From: JACQHM01 sp964535215
GTDB lineage: Bacteria > Methylomirabilota > Methylomirabilia > Methylomirabilales > JACQHM01
Direction: 5' to 3'
Assembly: GCA_964535215.1 (NCBI GenBank)
Contig: CAZHST010000009.1
Location: 22,693-86,692 of the forward strand
Length of the DNA: 64,000 nt
In this document: one piece after another, positions 8,540 to 16,834 of the stretch
Layout of the letters: every line of letters starts with the position of its first letter
How positions within the stretch are numbered: the stretch's first letter is position 1
Notes under the pieces: generated by a model
What the model saw: only the letters and a program-made list of their open reading frames with translations
Told to the model about the DNA's origin: nothing
Databases searched by the model: none
Translations under genes and position numbers: made by a program

Positions 8540-10672
8540 ATGAAGGGCCCCTGCCTTGGCCTCCTCCTCCTTCTTACCCTGTCGGTCTTCCCGGCTCACG
8601 CCGTCCCGCCGACGGACGCTTGGGAGGCCATCGTGGCCAAGGTCGGCTCCGGCGACCTGCAGGGCGCCGTTTTAGCCCTTGACGCTCTCGACCGGGGTTC
8701 CCTTCCTCTGGAAAAGCGTTCTAAGGCCTCCTTCCTCCAGGGGTATCTCCTCACAAAGCTCGGGCGTTTCGAAGAGGCCATTCCTCATCTGGAGGAGGCC
8801 GTTGTGCAGGATACCCTCTTATCCGATTACGCCCTCTACGCCCTTGCCCAGTGCTTTCGGAGGCTGGAGAGGGTGGAACCGTTCATCTCAGCCCTCGCCC
8901 GGCTTCTCAGCGAGCACCCGAGAAGCCTCCTGGCCGAGCGGGCCCGGTTCGAACTGGCTGAGGCCTACGCTACCTTGAAGGAGTTCGGCCAGGCGGAGCT
9001 GGCCTACGTTGACTACCTCTTAAGACACCCCAATTCCCCTCGAAGAAACGCTGCCCTCCTTGCCCTCGCCCAGCTTTACCAGGCGACCACCAGGCCGGCG
9101 GCGGCCGAAGAGATCCTCCGACAGCTCTGGTTGAAAGACCCGGCCAGCCCGGAGGCCAAGAAGGCGGAGGCCCTTCTCCAGGCCCTCCCTTCCCCAAGGC
9201 CGTTTACCCAGGAGGAGCGGTTCCAGCGGGCTCATGTCTTACACCAGGCCGGCCTGTACCGGGAGGCCCTGGGCGAGCTTCAACCCATCGCCGCCGGGAA
9301 TTCCCCTCTCGCCAACCAGGCCCGCCTCCTGATCGGCATTGGCCGTTTTCACCTGAAGACCTACTGGGAGGCCATCGAGACCTTGACCCCCCTTGTCGAG
9401 GGAGACTCATCCGTCCAACCGGAGGCTCTGTACTGGCTGGGGAGGAGCTTCGACCGGCTGAAGGAGGGGGAGAAGGCCTTGGCCGTGTGGGAACGCCTGG
9501 TCGCTTCCTTCCCGAAGAGCCGTCTGGCCGACGACGCCCTCTACCTAAGCGCCCTGACCTACGAAGAGGCCGGGAAGCCCGAAGAGGCCTTGAAGGCCTA
9601 CGGAAGACTCATGGCTGACTTCCCGGAGAGTGAGCTCTACGAAGCTGCCCTCTGGAGGAGGGGATGGCTTCAGGCCAAACAGAAAGCCTATCAGGAGGCC
9701 CTCGCGGATCTTCAGCGCCTCTCGACCCGTCAGGCCTCCCCCTTCAGGAGCCAGGCCCTCTACTGGCAGGCGAGGGTTTTAGAGCAGGTGGGAGACCTGA
9801 AAGGAGCCACCAGGCTTTACCGGGACCTCTTCAGGAACTCCCCTGATCCCTACTATGCCTGGAGGGCCCGGGAGCGGTTACACCTGCTGGGGCAGGGGGA
9901 AGCACCCCTTCCCTTGACGACCTTTTCTGGTGCGAGGCCGGTGGTCATCCCGCCCCCCTCACCTCGCGTGGACCTGGCGAAGGCCCGGGAGCTCCGGGCC
10001 CTTGCCCTGAGGGAGGAGGCTACCCAAGAGTACTGGGAGCTGGTCCCCACGGCCCCTGAAGACCTGGGTCTCTTGGCCGAGGCCATAAGCTTTTTCGAAG
10101 AGGCCGGACGGCCCGAGAAGGTCCTTTCCCTCGCCAAGCGGATCTTGAGACCTCTCTACCTTCAACACCAAAGGGAGCCCCTCCCCAACTACTGGAGCCT
10201 CCTCTTCCCGTTAGGGTATAGGGAGCTGATCAGGGAGCAGGCCACTGCCGCCGCCCTCGACCCTTACCTCCTCCTCGCCATCATCCGGGAGGAGAGCGCC
10301 TTCGACAAAGAGGCCGTCTCCAGGGCAGGGGCCAGGGGGCTGATGCAGCTTCTCCCTTCAACGGCGACGCAGGTCGCTCAGGAATTGAAGCTTCCCGAGG
10401 TTTCGCGGGACGGTCTGGCAATCCCCTCCATCAATATCACCCTGGGCGCCCGGTACTTTGCCAGACTCCTCCAAGAGTTTGGCGATCTTGCCCTCGCCCT
10501 CGCCGCTTACAACGCCGGCCCCCAGGTGGTACGGCAGTGGCTTTTAAGGCTCGGCCCCCTCCCCGCGGAGGAATTCATCGAGGAGATCCCTTTCCAGGAG
10601 ACCAGGAACTATGTGAAGCGGGTCCTGGGGAGCTATGATCGCTACCGGACCTTGTACGGGTCGGCCTTTTGA
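8540..10672 (+). CDS. TPR-repeat soluble lytic murein transglycosylase (Slt-like)
   Basis: Periplasmic enzyme that cleaves peptidoglycan glycan strands to anhydromuropeptides. The 710-aa protein starts with a signal peptide (hydrophobic LGLLLLLTLSVFPAHA), then a long run of TPR-like helices with recurring ARFELAEAY, ALYWLGRSF and ALYLSALTYEEAG units up to about residue 450. It ends in an SLT domain with IIREESAFD (catalytic Glu about 585), GARGLMQLLPSTA, LALAAYNAGP and ETRNYVKRVLGSYDRY. The length is a little above E. coli Slt70. Starts 8 bp after the response regulator. Confidence 0.92.
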   Translation: MKGPCLGLLLLLTLSVFPAHAVPPTDAWEAIVAKVGSGDLQGAVLALDALDRGSLPLEKRSKASFLQGYLLTKLGRFEEAIPHLEEAVVQDTLLSDYALYALAQCFRRLERVEPFISALARLLSEHPRSLLAERARFELAEAYATLKEFGQAELAYVDYLLRHPNSPRRNAALLALAQLYQATTRPAAAEEILRQLWLKDPASPEAKKAEALLQALPSPRPFTQEERFQRAHVLHQAGLYREALGELQPIAAGNSPLANQARLLIGIGRFHLKTYWEAIETLTPLVEGDSSVQPEALYWLGRSFDRLKEGEKALAVWERLVASFPKSRLADDALYLSALTYEEAGKPEEALKAYGRLMADFPESELYEAALWRRGWLQAKQKAYQEALADLQRLSTRQASPFRSQALYWQARVLEQVGDLKGATRLYRDLFRNSPDPYYAWRARERLHLLGQGEAPLPLTTFSGARPVVIPPPSPRVDLAKARELRALALREEATQEYWELVPTAPEDLGLLAEAISFFEEAGRPEKVLSLAKRILRPLYLQHQREPLPNYWSLLFPLGYRELIREQATAAALDPYLLLAIIREESAFDKEAVSRAGARGLMQLLPSTATQVAQELKLPEVSRDGLAIPSINITLGARYFARLLQEFGDLALALAAYNAGPQVVRQWLLRLGPLPAEEFIEEIPFQETRNYVKRVLGSYDRYRTLYGSAF

Positions 10673-10697
10673 CTCCTGCCGTCCCTTGTGCTATGGT
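10669..10697 (+). promoter_or_regulatory. Likely promoter of coaBC
   Basis: TTGACT (10669-10674), 17-bp spacer, TATGGT (10692-10697). The -35 matches the consensus at 5 of 6 positions and the -10 at 4 of 6. The -35 overlaps the stop codon of the transglycosylase gene, and the site lies about 70 bp upstream of the coaBC ATG. Confidence 0.5.
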
Positions 10698-10765
10698 AAA
10701 CCCATAGCCACCAGTCCAATCCGCACTCCCAATTGAGAGCTGGGGGCTTGCGGTTGAAGGTTGAG

Positions 10766-11971
10766 ATGCTGACCGGCAAGGAGATCGTTTTAGGGGTGAC
10801 GGGGTCCATCGCCTGCTACAAGGCGGTGGAGCTCCTCCGGGAACTCATCCGACGGGAGGCCTCCGTCACCGTTGTCATGACGGAAGGGGCAAGGCAGTTC
10901 ATCACGCCTTTGACCTTCGCCACCCTTTCGAAGCGTCCGGTCCTGACCGATCTCTTTACCTTAGACTATGGATCGAGGATCGCCCATGTCTCGACGGCCG
11001 AAGGGGCCGACCTCCTCCTCGTGGCGCCGGCCACCGCTGATATCCTGGGGAAGTTCGCCAACGGCTTGGCCGACGACCTGCTCACCAACCTCTTTCTGGC
11101 GGCCCATGTTCCTGTCCTCATCGCCCCAGCTATGGATCGCCAGATGTGGCAGCATCCGGCGGTCCAGGAGAACGTGAAAAGGCTCAAAGAGCGGGGGGTC
11201 CGGTTCGTCGGTCCCGAGGTCGGCGAGCTGGCCTCCGGCCTTTACGGCCCCGGACGGCTGGCTGAGGTTTCGGAGATCGTCCGGGCCGTCGAAGCCCTCT
11301 TGAGCCCCCAGGATCTTTCCGGCGAGGTGGTCTTGGTGACGGCCGGCCCTACCCAGGAGCCTCTGGACCCGATCCGCTACGTTTCGAACCGCTCCTCGGG
11401 GAAGATGGGGTACGCCATCGCTGAAGCGGCTTTAGCAAGGGGGGCCAAGGTCATTCTGGTGAGTGGGCCCACGGCCTTAAAGCCCCCTCCCCAGGTCGAA
11501 ACAACCTTTGTGCAGACGGCCGGGGAGATGCGGGAGGCGGTCCTGAAGTCCTTCCCCGAAACGACCATCGTCATCAAGGCGGCCGCTGTGGCCGACTACC
11601 GACCGGCCCGGATGCTCCCCTCCAAGCTGAAGAAGACGGAGGAACCCATCTCCCTGGAGTTCGTGCCGACCTCCGACATCCTGGAGGAGCTGGGGAAGAA
11701 GAAGGAGGGACGGATCCTGGTTGGCTTCGCCGCCGAGACGGAGAACGTCATCGAGCGGGCCAGGGAGAAACTTTTGAAGAAGAACTTGGATCTGGTCGTC
11801 GCCAACGACGTGACCAAGGAGGGGGCGGGATTTGGCGCGGAGATGAACCTGGTCACGATCCTGGACCGGGAAGGGAACGTCGAAGAGCTCCCGCTCCTTT
11901 CGAAAGCCGAGGTCGCCCATCGGATCCTGGATCGGGTCGTTGCCCTTTTACCGAGACGGCGAGGGAGGTAG
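10766..11971 (+). CDS. coaBC: Bifunctional phosphopantothenoylcysteine decarboxylase/synthase
   Basis: Makes 4'-phosphopantetheine for coenzyme A in two steps. The N-terminal CoaC flavoprotein part has VTGSIACYKAVELL, IAHVSTAEGADL with the active-site His, PATADILGKFANGLADDLLTN and APAMDRQMW. The C-terminal CoaB part has VTAGPTQEPLDPIRYVSN, NRSSGKMGYAIAEAAL, AAAVADYRP, KLKK and LVGFAAETE. Length is 401 aa. ATG 10766 is taken over an upstream in-frame start at 10733 because the conserved region begins directly after it. The stop abuts the next ATG, so it is translationally linked to the DNA glycosylase gene. Confidence 0.94.
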   Translation: MLTGKEIVLGVTGSIACYKAVELLRELIRREASVTVVMTEGARQFITPLTFATLSKRPVLTDLFTLDYGSRIAHVSTAEGADLLLVAPATADILGKFANGLADDLLTNLFLAAHVPVLIAPAMDRQMWQHPAVQENVKRLKERGVRFVGPEVGELASGLYGPGRLAEVSEIVRAVEALLSPQDLSGEVVLVTAGPTQEPLDPIRYVSNRSSGKMGYAIAEAALARGAKVILVSGPTALKPPPQVETTFVQTAGEMREAVLKSFPETTIVIKAAAVADYRPARMLPSKLKKTEEPISLEFVPTSDILEELGKKKEGRILVGFAAETENVIERAREKLLKKNLDLVVANDVTKEGAGFGAEMNLVTILDREGNVEELPLLSKAEVAHRILDRVVALLPRRRGR

Positions 11972-12766
11972 ATGGCGGGAAAAGGGGCCTCTAGAGATTC
12001 TCACGAGGAGCTTCGAGAACTGGTCCGGGAGGTCCGGGCGCACCTTCAGCTCCAGATGGACCTCGGCCTCGACTACCTCATCATCCCCAGGGCTGGGCCT
12101 GAGACCGATACCTCCCCCTTGGCCTCAGGGGGGTCACCGTACCCGTGGATGGGACCCGGGGCAAAGCGGCCCACCCTTCAGGAGGTCCGGGAGATCCTGG
12201 GGGAGTGTACCCGGTGCAAGCTCCATACCGGGAGGAAGCACATCGTCTTTGGGGCCGGGAATCCCCGGGCGGATCTGGTTTTCATCGGCGAGGGGCCTGG
12301 GGCGGATGAGGACGAGCAGGGGGAACCCTTCGTCGGGCGGGCCGGTCAGCTCCTGACGAGGATGATCGAGGCCATCGGCTTAACGCGCGAAGAGGTCTAC
12401 ATCGGAAACATCATCAAATGCCGACCTCCGGGGAATCGGGCCCCGGAAGCGGATGAGATTGCTTCCTGCGAGCCTTTCCTGATCGGCCAACTGAAAGCGA
12501 TTCAACCAAAGATCATTTGCGCTTTAGGAAGCGTTGCCGCCCAGACCCTGTTAAAGACCAAGGAGCCCATCTCCAAACTTCGGGGACGTTTCTTCGACCT
12601 TCAGGGCATCCCGCTCCTCCCCACCTTCCACCCTGCCTATCTTCTTCGAAACCCCCACGAGAAGAAGACGGCCTGGGAGGACCTCAAGCTCCTGAAGCAA
12701 ACCTACGAACGGGTGACCGGCCGGAAGCTCTCGCTAGTTCCACCAGGCCCGGCGGAGGGGCCTTAA
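11972..12766 (+). CDS. Family 4 uracil-DNA glycosylase (Fe-S type)
   Basis: Removes uracil from DNA. The 264-aa protein has about 65 variable N-terminal residues (SHEELRELVREVRAHLQLQ), then the family 4 core: CTRCKLHTGR holding two of four cluster cysteines, GEGPGADEDEQGEPFVGRAG, GNIIKCRPPGNRAP, a Cys in ASCEPFL, and the catalytic-loop HPAYLLRNP. ATG 11972 follows the coaBC TAG directly, with GGGAGG upstream. Its last 33 bp overlap the end of the convergent radical SAM gene. Two UDG families occur in this window (see 22328-23026). Confidence 0.93.
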   Translation: MAGKGASRDSHEELRELVREVRAHLQLQMDLGLDYLIIPRAGPETDTSPLASGGSPYPWMGPGAKRPTLQEVREILGECTRCKLHTGRKHIVFGAGNPRADLVFIGEGPGADEDEQGEPFVGRAGQLLTRMIEAIGLTREEVYIGNIIKCRPPGNRAPEADEIASCEPFLIGQLKAIQPKIICALGSVAAQTLLKTKEPISKLRGRFFDLQGIPLLPTFHPAYLLRNPHEKKTAWEDLKLLKQTYERVTGRKLSLVPPGPAEGP

Positions 12767-13729
12767 AGGCCGTCTCACGTCGAAGCGGGAAAGTCCTGCC
12801 TCCTTTGCAACCCTGATGGCCTCCTCATATTCCTCCCGGCTGATCCTCCGGTTGATCTCCCTGTACTTCTCAAAGCCCACCTGTCCGGCCGGATAGTACT
12901 GGTCCATGATGTTCACGTAGGTGTGGGGCGAGACCTCTTCTGCCAGGAACCGCATGACCTCCCGGGTCCCGGCGATCCCCCCTGGCATGACGAGGTGGCG
13001 GACTAGAAGACCCCGTTTGGCCAAGCCGTTTTCGTCAAAGACCAGGTCCCCCACCTGCCGGTGCATCTCTTTGATGGCCTGCCTTGCCGCCTCGGGGTAG
13101 TCCTTCGCCTTGACATACTTCTTGGCCATCTCGGGATGCCAGAACTTGAAATCGGGCATGTAGATGTCCACAATCCCGTCCATCAGGTGGAGGCTGTCCA
13201 GGGAGTCGTAGGCGGAAGTGTTGTAGACGATCGGGAGCCTTAAGCCCCTCTCGACGGCAATCGGGAGGGCCTCCAGGATCTGGGGGACCACATGCTCAGG
13301 GGTGACGAGGTTGATGTTGTGACAGCCGTGCTCCTGAAGCTTCAGCATCATTCCGGCGAGCCGTTCGGGGGTTACCTCCCTCCCTTCCCCCCCCTGGCTG
13401 ATATCATGGTTCTGACAAAAGACGCATTTTAAATTGCACAGGGAGAAGAAGATGGTCCCGCTCCCGTTCCAGCCCCGCAGGCAGTCCTCCTCCCCGAAGT
13501 GGGGAAAATAGCTGGAGACCAAAGCATAGCGCCCCGTCTTGCAGACGGCCGTCTTGCCCTCCAGCCGGTTCACCTTACAGTTCCGAGGGCAGACCGTGCA
13601 GCATTCGAGCCGTTTCAGGGCCTCCTGGGCCCGTTTGTGAAGTTCTCCTGTCCGAAAGAGCTTCAGATAAGCCGGCTCGAAGTCCTCACCCCTGATCGTG
13701 AACCACCTCGCCTCGACCGCTGTCTCCAT
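12734..13729 (-). CDS. PflX-like radical SAM protein (COG1313 type)
   Basis: Radical SAM enzyme related to pyruvate formate-lyase activating enzymes; substrate unknown. The N-terminal part has an extra cysteine module (CTVCPRNCKVNRLEG, AVCKTGR) that is characteristic of PflX. The radical SAM CxxxCxxC follows as CNLKCVFCQN in FFSLCNLKCVFCQNHD. Later motifs are NINLVTPEHVVPQILEAL and YMPDFKFWH. ATG at 13729 gives 331 aa; the longer open frame upstream lacks family features. GGAGGTG precedes it on the minus strand. No obvious glycyl-radical target is nearby. The gene is convergent with the UDG gene and overlaps it by 33 bp. Confidence 0.88.
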   Translation of the reverse strand: METAVEARWFTIRGEDFEPAYLKLFRTGELHKRAQEALKRLECCTVCPRNCKVNRLEGKTAVCKTGRYALVSSYFPHFGEEDCLRGWNGSGTIFFSLCNLKCVFCQNHDISQGGEGREVTPERLAGMMLKLQEHGCHNINLVTPEHVVPQILEALPIAVERGLRLPIVYNTSAYDSLDSLHLMDGIVDIYMPDFKFWHPEMAKKYVKAKDYPEAARQAIKEMHRQVGDLVFDENGLAKRGLLVRHLVMPGGIAGTREVMRFLAEEVSPHTYVNIMDQYYPAGQVGFEKYREINRRISREEYEEAIRVAKEAGLSRFDVRRPLRPLRRAWWN

Positions 13730-13823
13730 CGCTCCAACACCTCCAGGACGAGTATGCCCAAACCGGCAGGGTTTTTCAAGGAGGAATCCTGAAGGATCTG
13801 GGGTCCCCTCTGGCGGCGGGCTT

Positions 13824-14339
13824 TTACTGAACCATGCGTAGATCAACGCTGGCGCAAGGCTTCGGACCCTCCTTTGCCCAGCGGTTCAAAGGGGGGCACC
13901 AGCGCAGTTTCACCCACGTCCCCGTATAGACCGGCCTGGTGGGAAAGAACCGGTGATCGGCGTACCCCTCGTCACTCCAGATCTCCTGGATCTGCCAGAT
14001 CCCGCCCAGGTGCTTGAAGACCTTCACGATGACCCAGCGATCTTCGTGCTGGATCGCCTCCCCCCGCCACCGGCTCCCATCGGCCTTCTCCCACTCCCAG
14101 GCGACCTCCCGGATCCGGACCCTGACCCCTTCATCGTTCACGATCTCGGCTTCTTGAGGGACCAGCTCCATCGGGGGGAAGCGGTTGGAGGGGAAGGAAA
14201 AAAGGACCGACGGGTCCAATCGCTCTGGACTGTCCGGCCGAGCCTCCACCCCGAATGTCCAGGCGCCCAGGACGGCCAGGGTAAGGATGATGATCCACCT
14301 TTCACGGCCAGATTCACGCTGGTTGCCAATCCTCTTCAT
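13824..14339 (-). CDS. Exported hypothetical protein
   Basis: 171 aa, family not recognised. A basic N-terminus (MKRIGNQRESGRER) precedes one hydrophobic stretch (WIIILTLAVLGAWTFG) ending in VEA, which looks like a signal peptide or anchor. The remainder is soluble and rich in Trp, with short strands such as VRVRIREVAWEWEKADGS and a C-terminal WCPPLNRWAKEGPKPCAS. A strong GAAGGGAGGG ribosome site fixes the ATG at 14339. It lies upstream of the PflX-like gene on the same strand with a gap of about 95 bp. Periplasmic location is inferred. Confidence 0.7.
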   Translation of the reverse strand: MKRIGNQRESGRERWIIILTLAVLGAWTFGVEARPDSPERLDPSVLFSFPSNRFPPMELVPQEAEIVNDEGVRVRIREVAWEWEKADGSRWRGEAIQHEDRWVIVKVFKHLGGIWQIQEIWSDEGYADHRFFPTRPVYTGTWVKLRWCPPLNRWAKEGPKPCASVDLRMVQ

Positions 14340-14372
14340 ACACCCTCCCTTCAATAATCGATAGCCCACCTT

Positions 14373-14450
14373 TAGCCGTCAGCCATCCGTTGCAAAGGAT
14401 CAGTCCCAGGCTGAACGCCAACGACTGAAAGCCGACGGCTGAACGCTTAC
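14373..14450 (+). repeat. Degenerate heptad-like intergenic repeats (CAGCC/GGCTGA family)
   Basis: Between two divergent genes lies a run of short imperfect units: AGCCGTCAGCCATC on one side and GGCTGAACGCCAACGACTGA, CGGCTGAACGC on the other. The two halves are roughly complementary and could fold. The same units recur at 25.1, 31.2, 32.6 and 52.5-52.9 kb in this window. The rest of the 200-bp gap holds the promoter of the aminotransferase gene. Confidence 0.6.
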
Positions 14451-14479
14451 TCTAAGCCCTTGGCCCCTGCTTTAAGGCG

Positions 14480-14508
14480 TTGACCCCCCGCCTCAAACGT
14501 GGTAAAAG
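14480..14508 (+). promoter_or_regulatory. Likely promoter of the aminotransferase gene
   Basis: TTGACC (14480-14485), 17-bp spacer, TAAAAG (14503-14508), about 33 bp upstream of ATG 14542. Matches are 5 of 6 and 4 of 6. Confidence 0.45.
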
Positions 14509-14541
14509 AATAAGCCATAACCTTCCAAAGAGGGGCATGCG

Positions 14542-15717
14542 ATGGGGAAAGGGAATCGGTATCTTTCGAAAAAGGCCAGCCTGTTTGAGGAGTCGGTCAT
14601 CCGGGGGATGACCCAACTCGCCGAGCGGTACGGCGCCATCAACCTCTCCCAGGGGTTCCCAGGCTTTGAACCGCCGGAGGTGGTCACGGAAGCCGCAATC
14701 CAGGCGATCCGGGAAGGGTACAACCAGTATGCCATCACCTGGGGCTCTCCCCGATTCCGCCAGGCCCTCGCCGAGAAACTCAAATCCTACAACGGGATCG
14801 AGGTTGATCCTGAAACCCAACTGACCGTCACCTGCGGGGCGACGGAGGCGATGATCGCCTCCCTCCTGGCGGTGATTGATCCCGGGGACGAGGTCGTGAT
14901 CTTCGAACCCTTCTACGAAAACTACGGGCCCGACACGATCATTGCTGGCGCCACCCCGAGATATGTCCCCCTCCGCGATCCCGATTTCCACATTGACCCT
15001 GACGAGCTCCGGGCCGCCTTCACCGAAAAGACCAAAGCCATCATCATCAACACCCCCCATAACCCCACCGGGAAGGTCTTCACCGAGGAGGAGCTCCGCC
15101 TGATCGCGGGGCTTTGCCAAGAATTCAACTGCCTGGCCATCACCGATGAGATCTATGAGTACATCCTCTACGATGGCCGAAGACACATCAGCATCGCATC
15201 CCTCCCCGGCATGGAGGACCGGACCATCACCATCTGTGGTCTCTCCAAGACCTACAGCGTCACCGGCTGGCGCTTGGCCTATGCCGTGGCCTCCCCCGAG
15301 ATTACCTCCGGCATCCGAAAGATGCATGACTTCCTTACCGTGGGCGCCCCTGCCCCTCTCCAGGAAGCCGGTGTGGTCGCCGTGAAACTCCCCGAGTCGT
15401 ATTACAAGGAGCTTCAGGCCCTTTACGACCGGAAGCGCCACCTCCTGCTAGGCTACCTCCGGGAGGCAGGGTTTACGTGCATCGTCCCCGAAGGGGCCTA
15501 CTACATCATGACCGACATCACCCCCTTCGGTTTCCATGACGACACCGCGTTCGCCCATTATCTCACCAAGGAGATCGGCGTCGCCCCCGTCCCCGGCAGC
15601 AGCTTCTATTCGAGAAAGGAGCTGGGGAAGAACAAGGTCCGCTTTCACTTCGCCAAGGATGACGAGACCTTGAGGGAGGCCGGGGAGCGCCTGGCCCGGC
15701 TGAAGGTGCGGGCATGA
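14542..15717 (+). CDS. Class I/II PLP-dependent aminotransferase
   Basis: Fold-type I aminotransferase, 391 aa. It shows INLSQGFPGFEPPE near the N-terminus, GSPRFRQALAEKL, TCGATEAMIASLLAV (cofactor phosphate contact), NTPHNPTGKVFTEEEL, DEIYEYILYDG and SKTYSVTGWRLAYAV with the Schiff-base lysine. The C-terminal arginine region (NKVRFHFAKDDETL) is present. The pattern fits the aspartate or kynurenine/methionine aminotransferase group; the exact substrate cannot be read. Its TGA overlaps the ATG of the following lipoprotein gene by 4 bp. Confidence 0.92.
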   Translation: MGKGNRYLSKKASLFEESVIRGMTQLAERYGAINLSQGFPGFEPPEVVTEAAIQAIREGYNQYAITWGSPRFRQALAEKLKSYNGIEVDPETQLTVTCGATEAMIASLLAVIDPGDEVVIFEPFYENYGPDTIIAGATPRYVPLRDPDFHIDPDELRAAFTEKTKAIIINTPHNPTGKVFTEEELRLIAGLCQEFNCLAITDEIYEYILYDGRRHISIASLPGMEDRTITICGLSKTYSVTGWRLAYAVASPEITSGIRKMHDFLTVGAPAPLQEAGVVAVKLPESYYKELQALYDRKRHLLLGYLREAGFTCIVPEGAYYIMTDITPFGFHDDTAFAHYLTKEIGVAPVPGSSFYSRKELGKNKVRFHFAKDDETLREAGERLARLKVRA

Positions 15718-16100
15718 ACCCTTCCCCAGGACAACGGGCAAAGGGGATGCTCCGCTCGCTTCTCGGCGTGGCCCTTCGGGCTCTCCCCTTGTTCTTGGCG
15801 GCGTGCAGCCTCTTCAGGTCAGGATCGGAGAACGATGCCCTCCTGGCCGCCCAGCCTCCTGAGATCCAAAAGGCGATCCGAAGACATGACATCCTTCCCG
15901 GGATGACCCCCGAACAGGTGTGGCTGTCGGCCGGCCCCACCGATTGCCTCCTCGTGACCTACTGGCAGGATAAGATCGCTGAGGTGTGGGCCTACACTTA
16001 CAACACCTACACCAAACGGCCCTCCAAAACCCTGAACTGCCGGGACATCGCCATCCGGGTCTACTTCATCAACGGGCGGGTGGTCGAGGTGCGACGGTGA
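15714..16100 (+). CDS. Small BamE/SmpA-like lipoprotein
   Basis: 128-aa putative lipoprotein. A lipobox LAAC sits after a hydrophobic stretch (ALRALPLFLAACS), so the mature protein would begin at that Cys. The mature part has ILPGMTPEQVWLSAGPTD and a VWAYTYNTY strand, the layout of the SmpA/OmlA (BamE) fold, in which GMT-x-x-QV precedes a short domain. This implies an outer membrane and possibly a role in its biogenesis, but similarity is modest. ATGA overlap with the aminotransferase gene indicates coupled translation, which is an odd pairing. Confidence 0.68.
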   Translation: MNPSPGQRAKGMLRSLLGVALRALPLFLAACSLFRSGSENDALLAAQPPEIQKAIRRHDILPGMTPEQVWLSAGPTDCLLVTYWQDKIAEVWAYTYNTYTKRPSKTLNCRDIAIRVYFINGRVVEVRR

Positions 16101-16193
16101 TCAGCCCAGAGCCTCCCAAAGCCTTGGGCCTTCCATGATGTGCCTCTGCCAGTGTTGAACGCTCAGGAGATCCTCCCCTGTCAGCTTGCACTG

Positions 16194-16604
16194 TCAGAAG
16201 GTGGCCGCCTTTTCGAAGAAGGCCACGTCCACACGCTCGATCCCCTCCTGCCTTGCCTGCCTTGCGACCTTCTCGACCACCATCTGGCGGACGAAAGGGA
16301 TCGGGATCCGGCCAACTCGATGGACGACCTCTTCGGTGCAGCGGACTTCTGTTCCGGGGAGGTAGGGGCCACCGGCGGCCTTGACCTCAGGGGTGTGCTC
16401 GCAGGTCTCGGGAACCAGTTGCTGCAAGCGGATGGAGACGTAATCTGTCACCCACTGTTGGAGATTCTCCGTCGCCTTGACGGTATCGATCTTCTGCTTC
16501 TCGATCTTGTGCGAGAGCTCGGTGAGCAGCGCCTCCAGCCTCGCCAGCCGATCCTCCAGAGCCTCCAAGCGGGCTCCCATTGTTTCCTTTTTGGGTTTCG
16601 CCAT
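16194..16604 (-). CDS. Coiled-coil protein with a PCP_red-like C-terminal domain
   Basis: 136 aa. The first 50 residues form a coiled coil (ARLEALEDRLARLEALLTEL). The C-terminal 45 residues (RVGRIPIPFVRQMVVEKVA, RQARQEGIERVDVAFFEKA) resemble the PCP_red domain found at the end of protochlorophyllide reductase subunits and in small stand-alone proteins. No chlorophyll or nitrogenase-like genes are here, so the role is unknown. GAAGGAGGACCC fixes the ATG at 16604. A good promoter with a direct repeat lies about 130 bp upstream. Confidence 0.68.
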   Translation of the reverse strand: MAKPKKETMGARLEALEDRLARLEALLTELSHKIEKQKIDTVKATENLQQWVTDYVSIRLQQLVPETCEHTPEVKAAGGPYLPGTEVRCTEEVVHRVGRIPIPFVRQMVVEKVARQARQEGIERVDVAFFEKAATF

Positions 16605-16707
16605 GGGTCCTCCTTCCTCGACACCCCCTCCTCCATGAAGGGTGGTGGTGTGAAGCCTGGGGAGCGGGGGTTGATGGTAGGGGTGGTGAGCCACCAGGGA
16701 GCGAATC

Positions 16708-16760
16708 CCTAGTATAGCGAATTCCTAGTATAGTATAGAGAAAACACCCTTCACTGCCAA
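16708..16760 (-). promoter_or_regulatory. Minus-strand promoter with a 16-bp direct repeat
   Basis: On the minus strand TTGGCA (16760-16755), a 17-bp spacer and TATACT (16737-16732) form a near-consensus promoter for the PCP_red-like gene. Just downstream lie two near-identical units, GAATCCCTAGTATAG and GAATTCCTAGTATAG as read on plus, 16 bp apart (ending at 16717 and 16733). The second covers part of the -10. Such tandem units over a start site suggest an operator; the regulator is unknown. Confidence 0.6.
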
Positions 16761-16834
16761 AGGAAATCTGATCGTCGCTCCCTAGGACTTAGGTACCGGT
16801 GGTGGAAGGGGAAAGCTGATGGCTAAAAGCTGCT

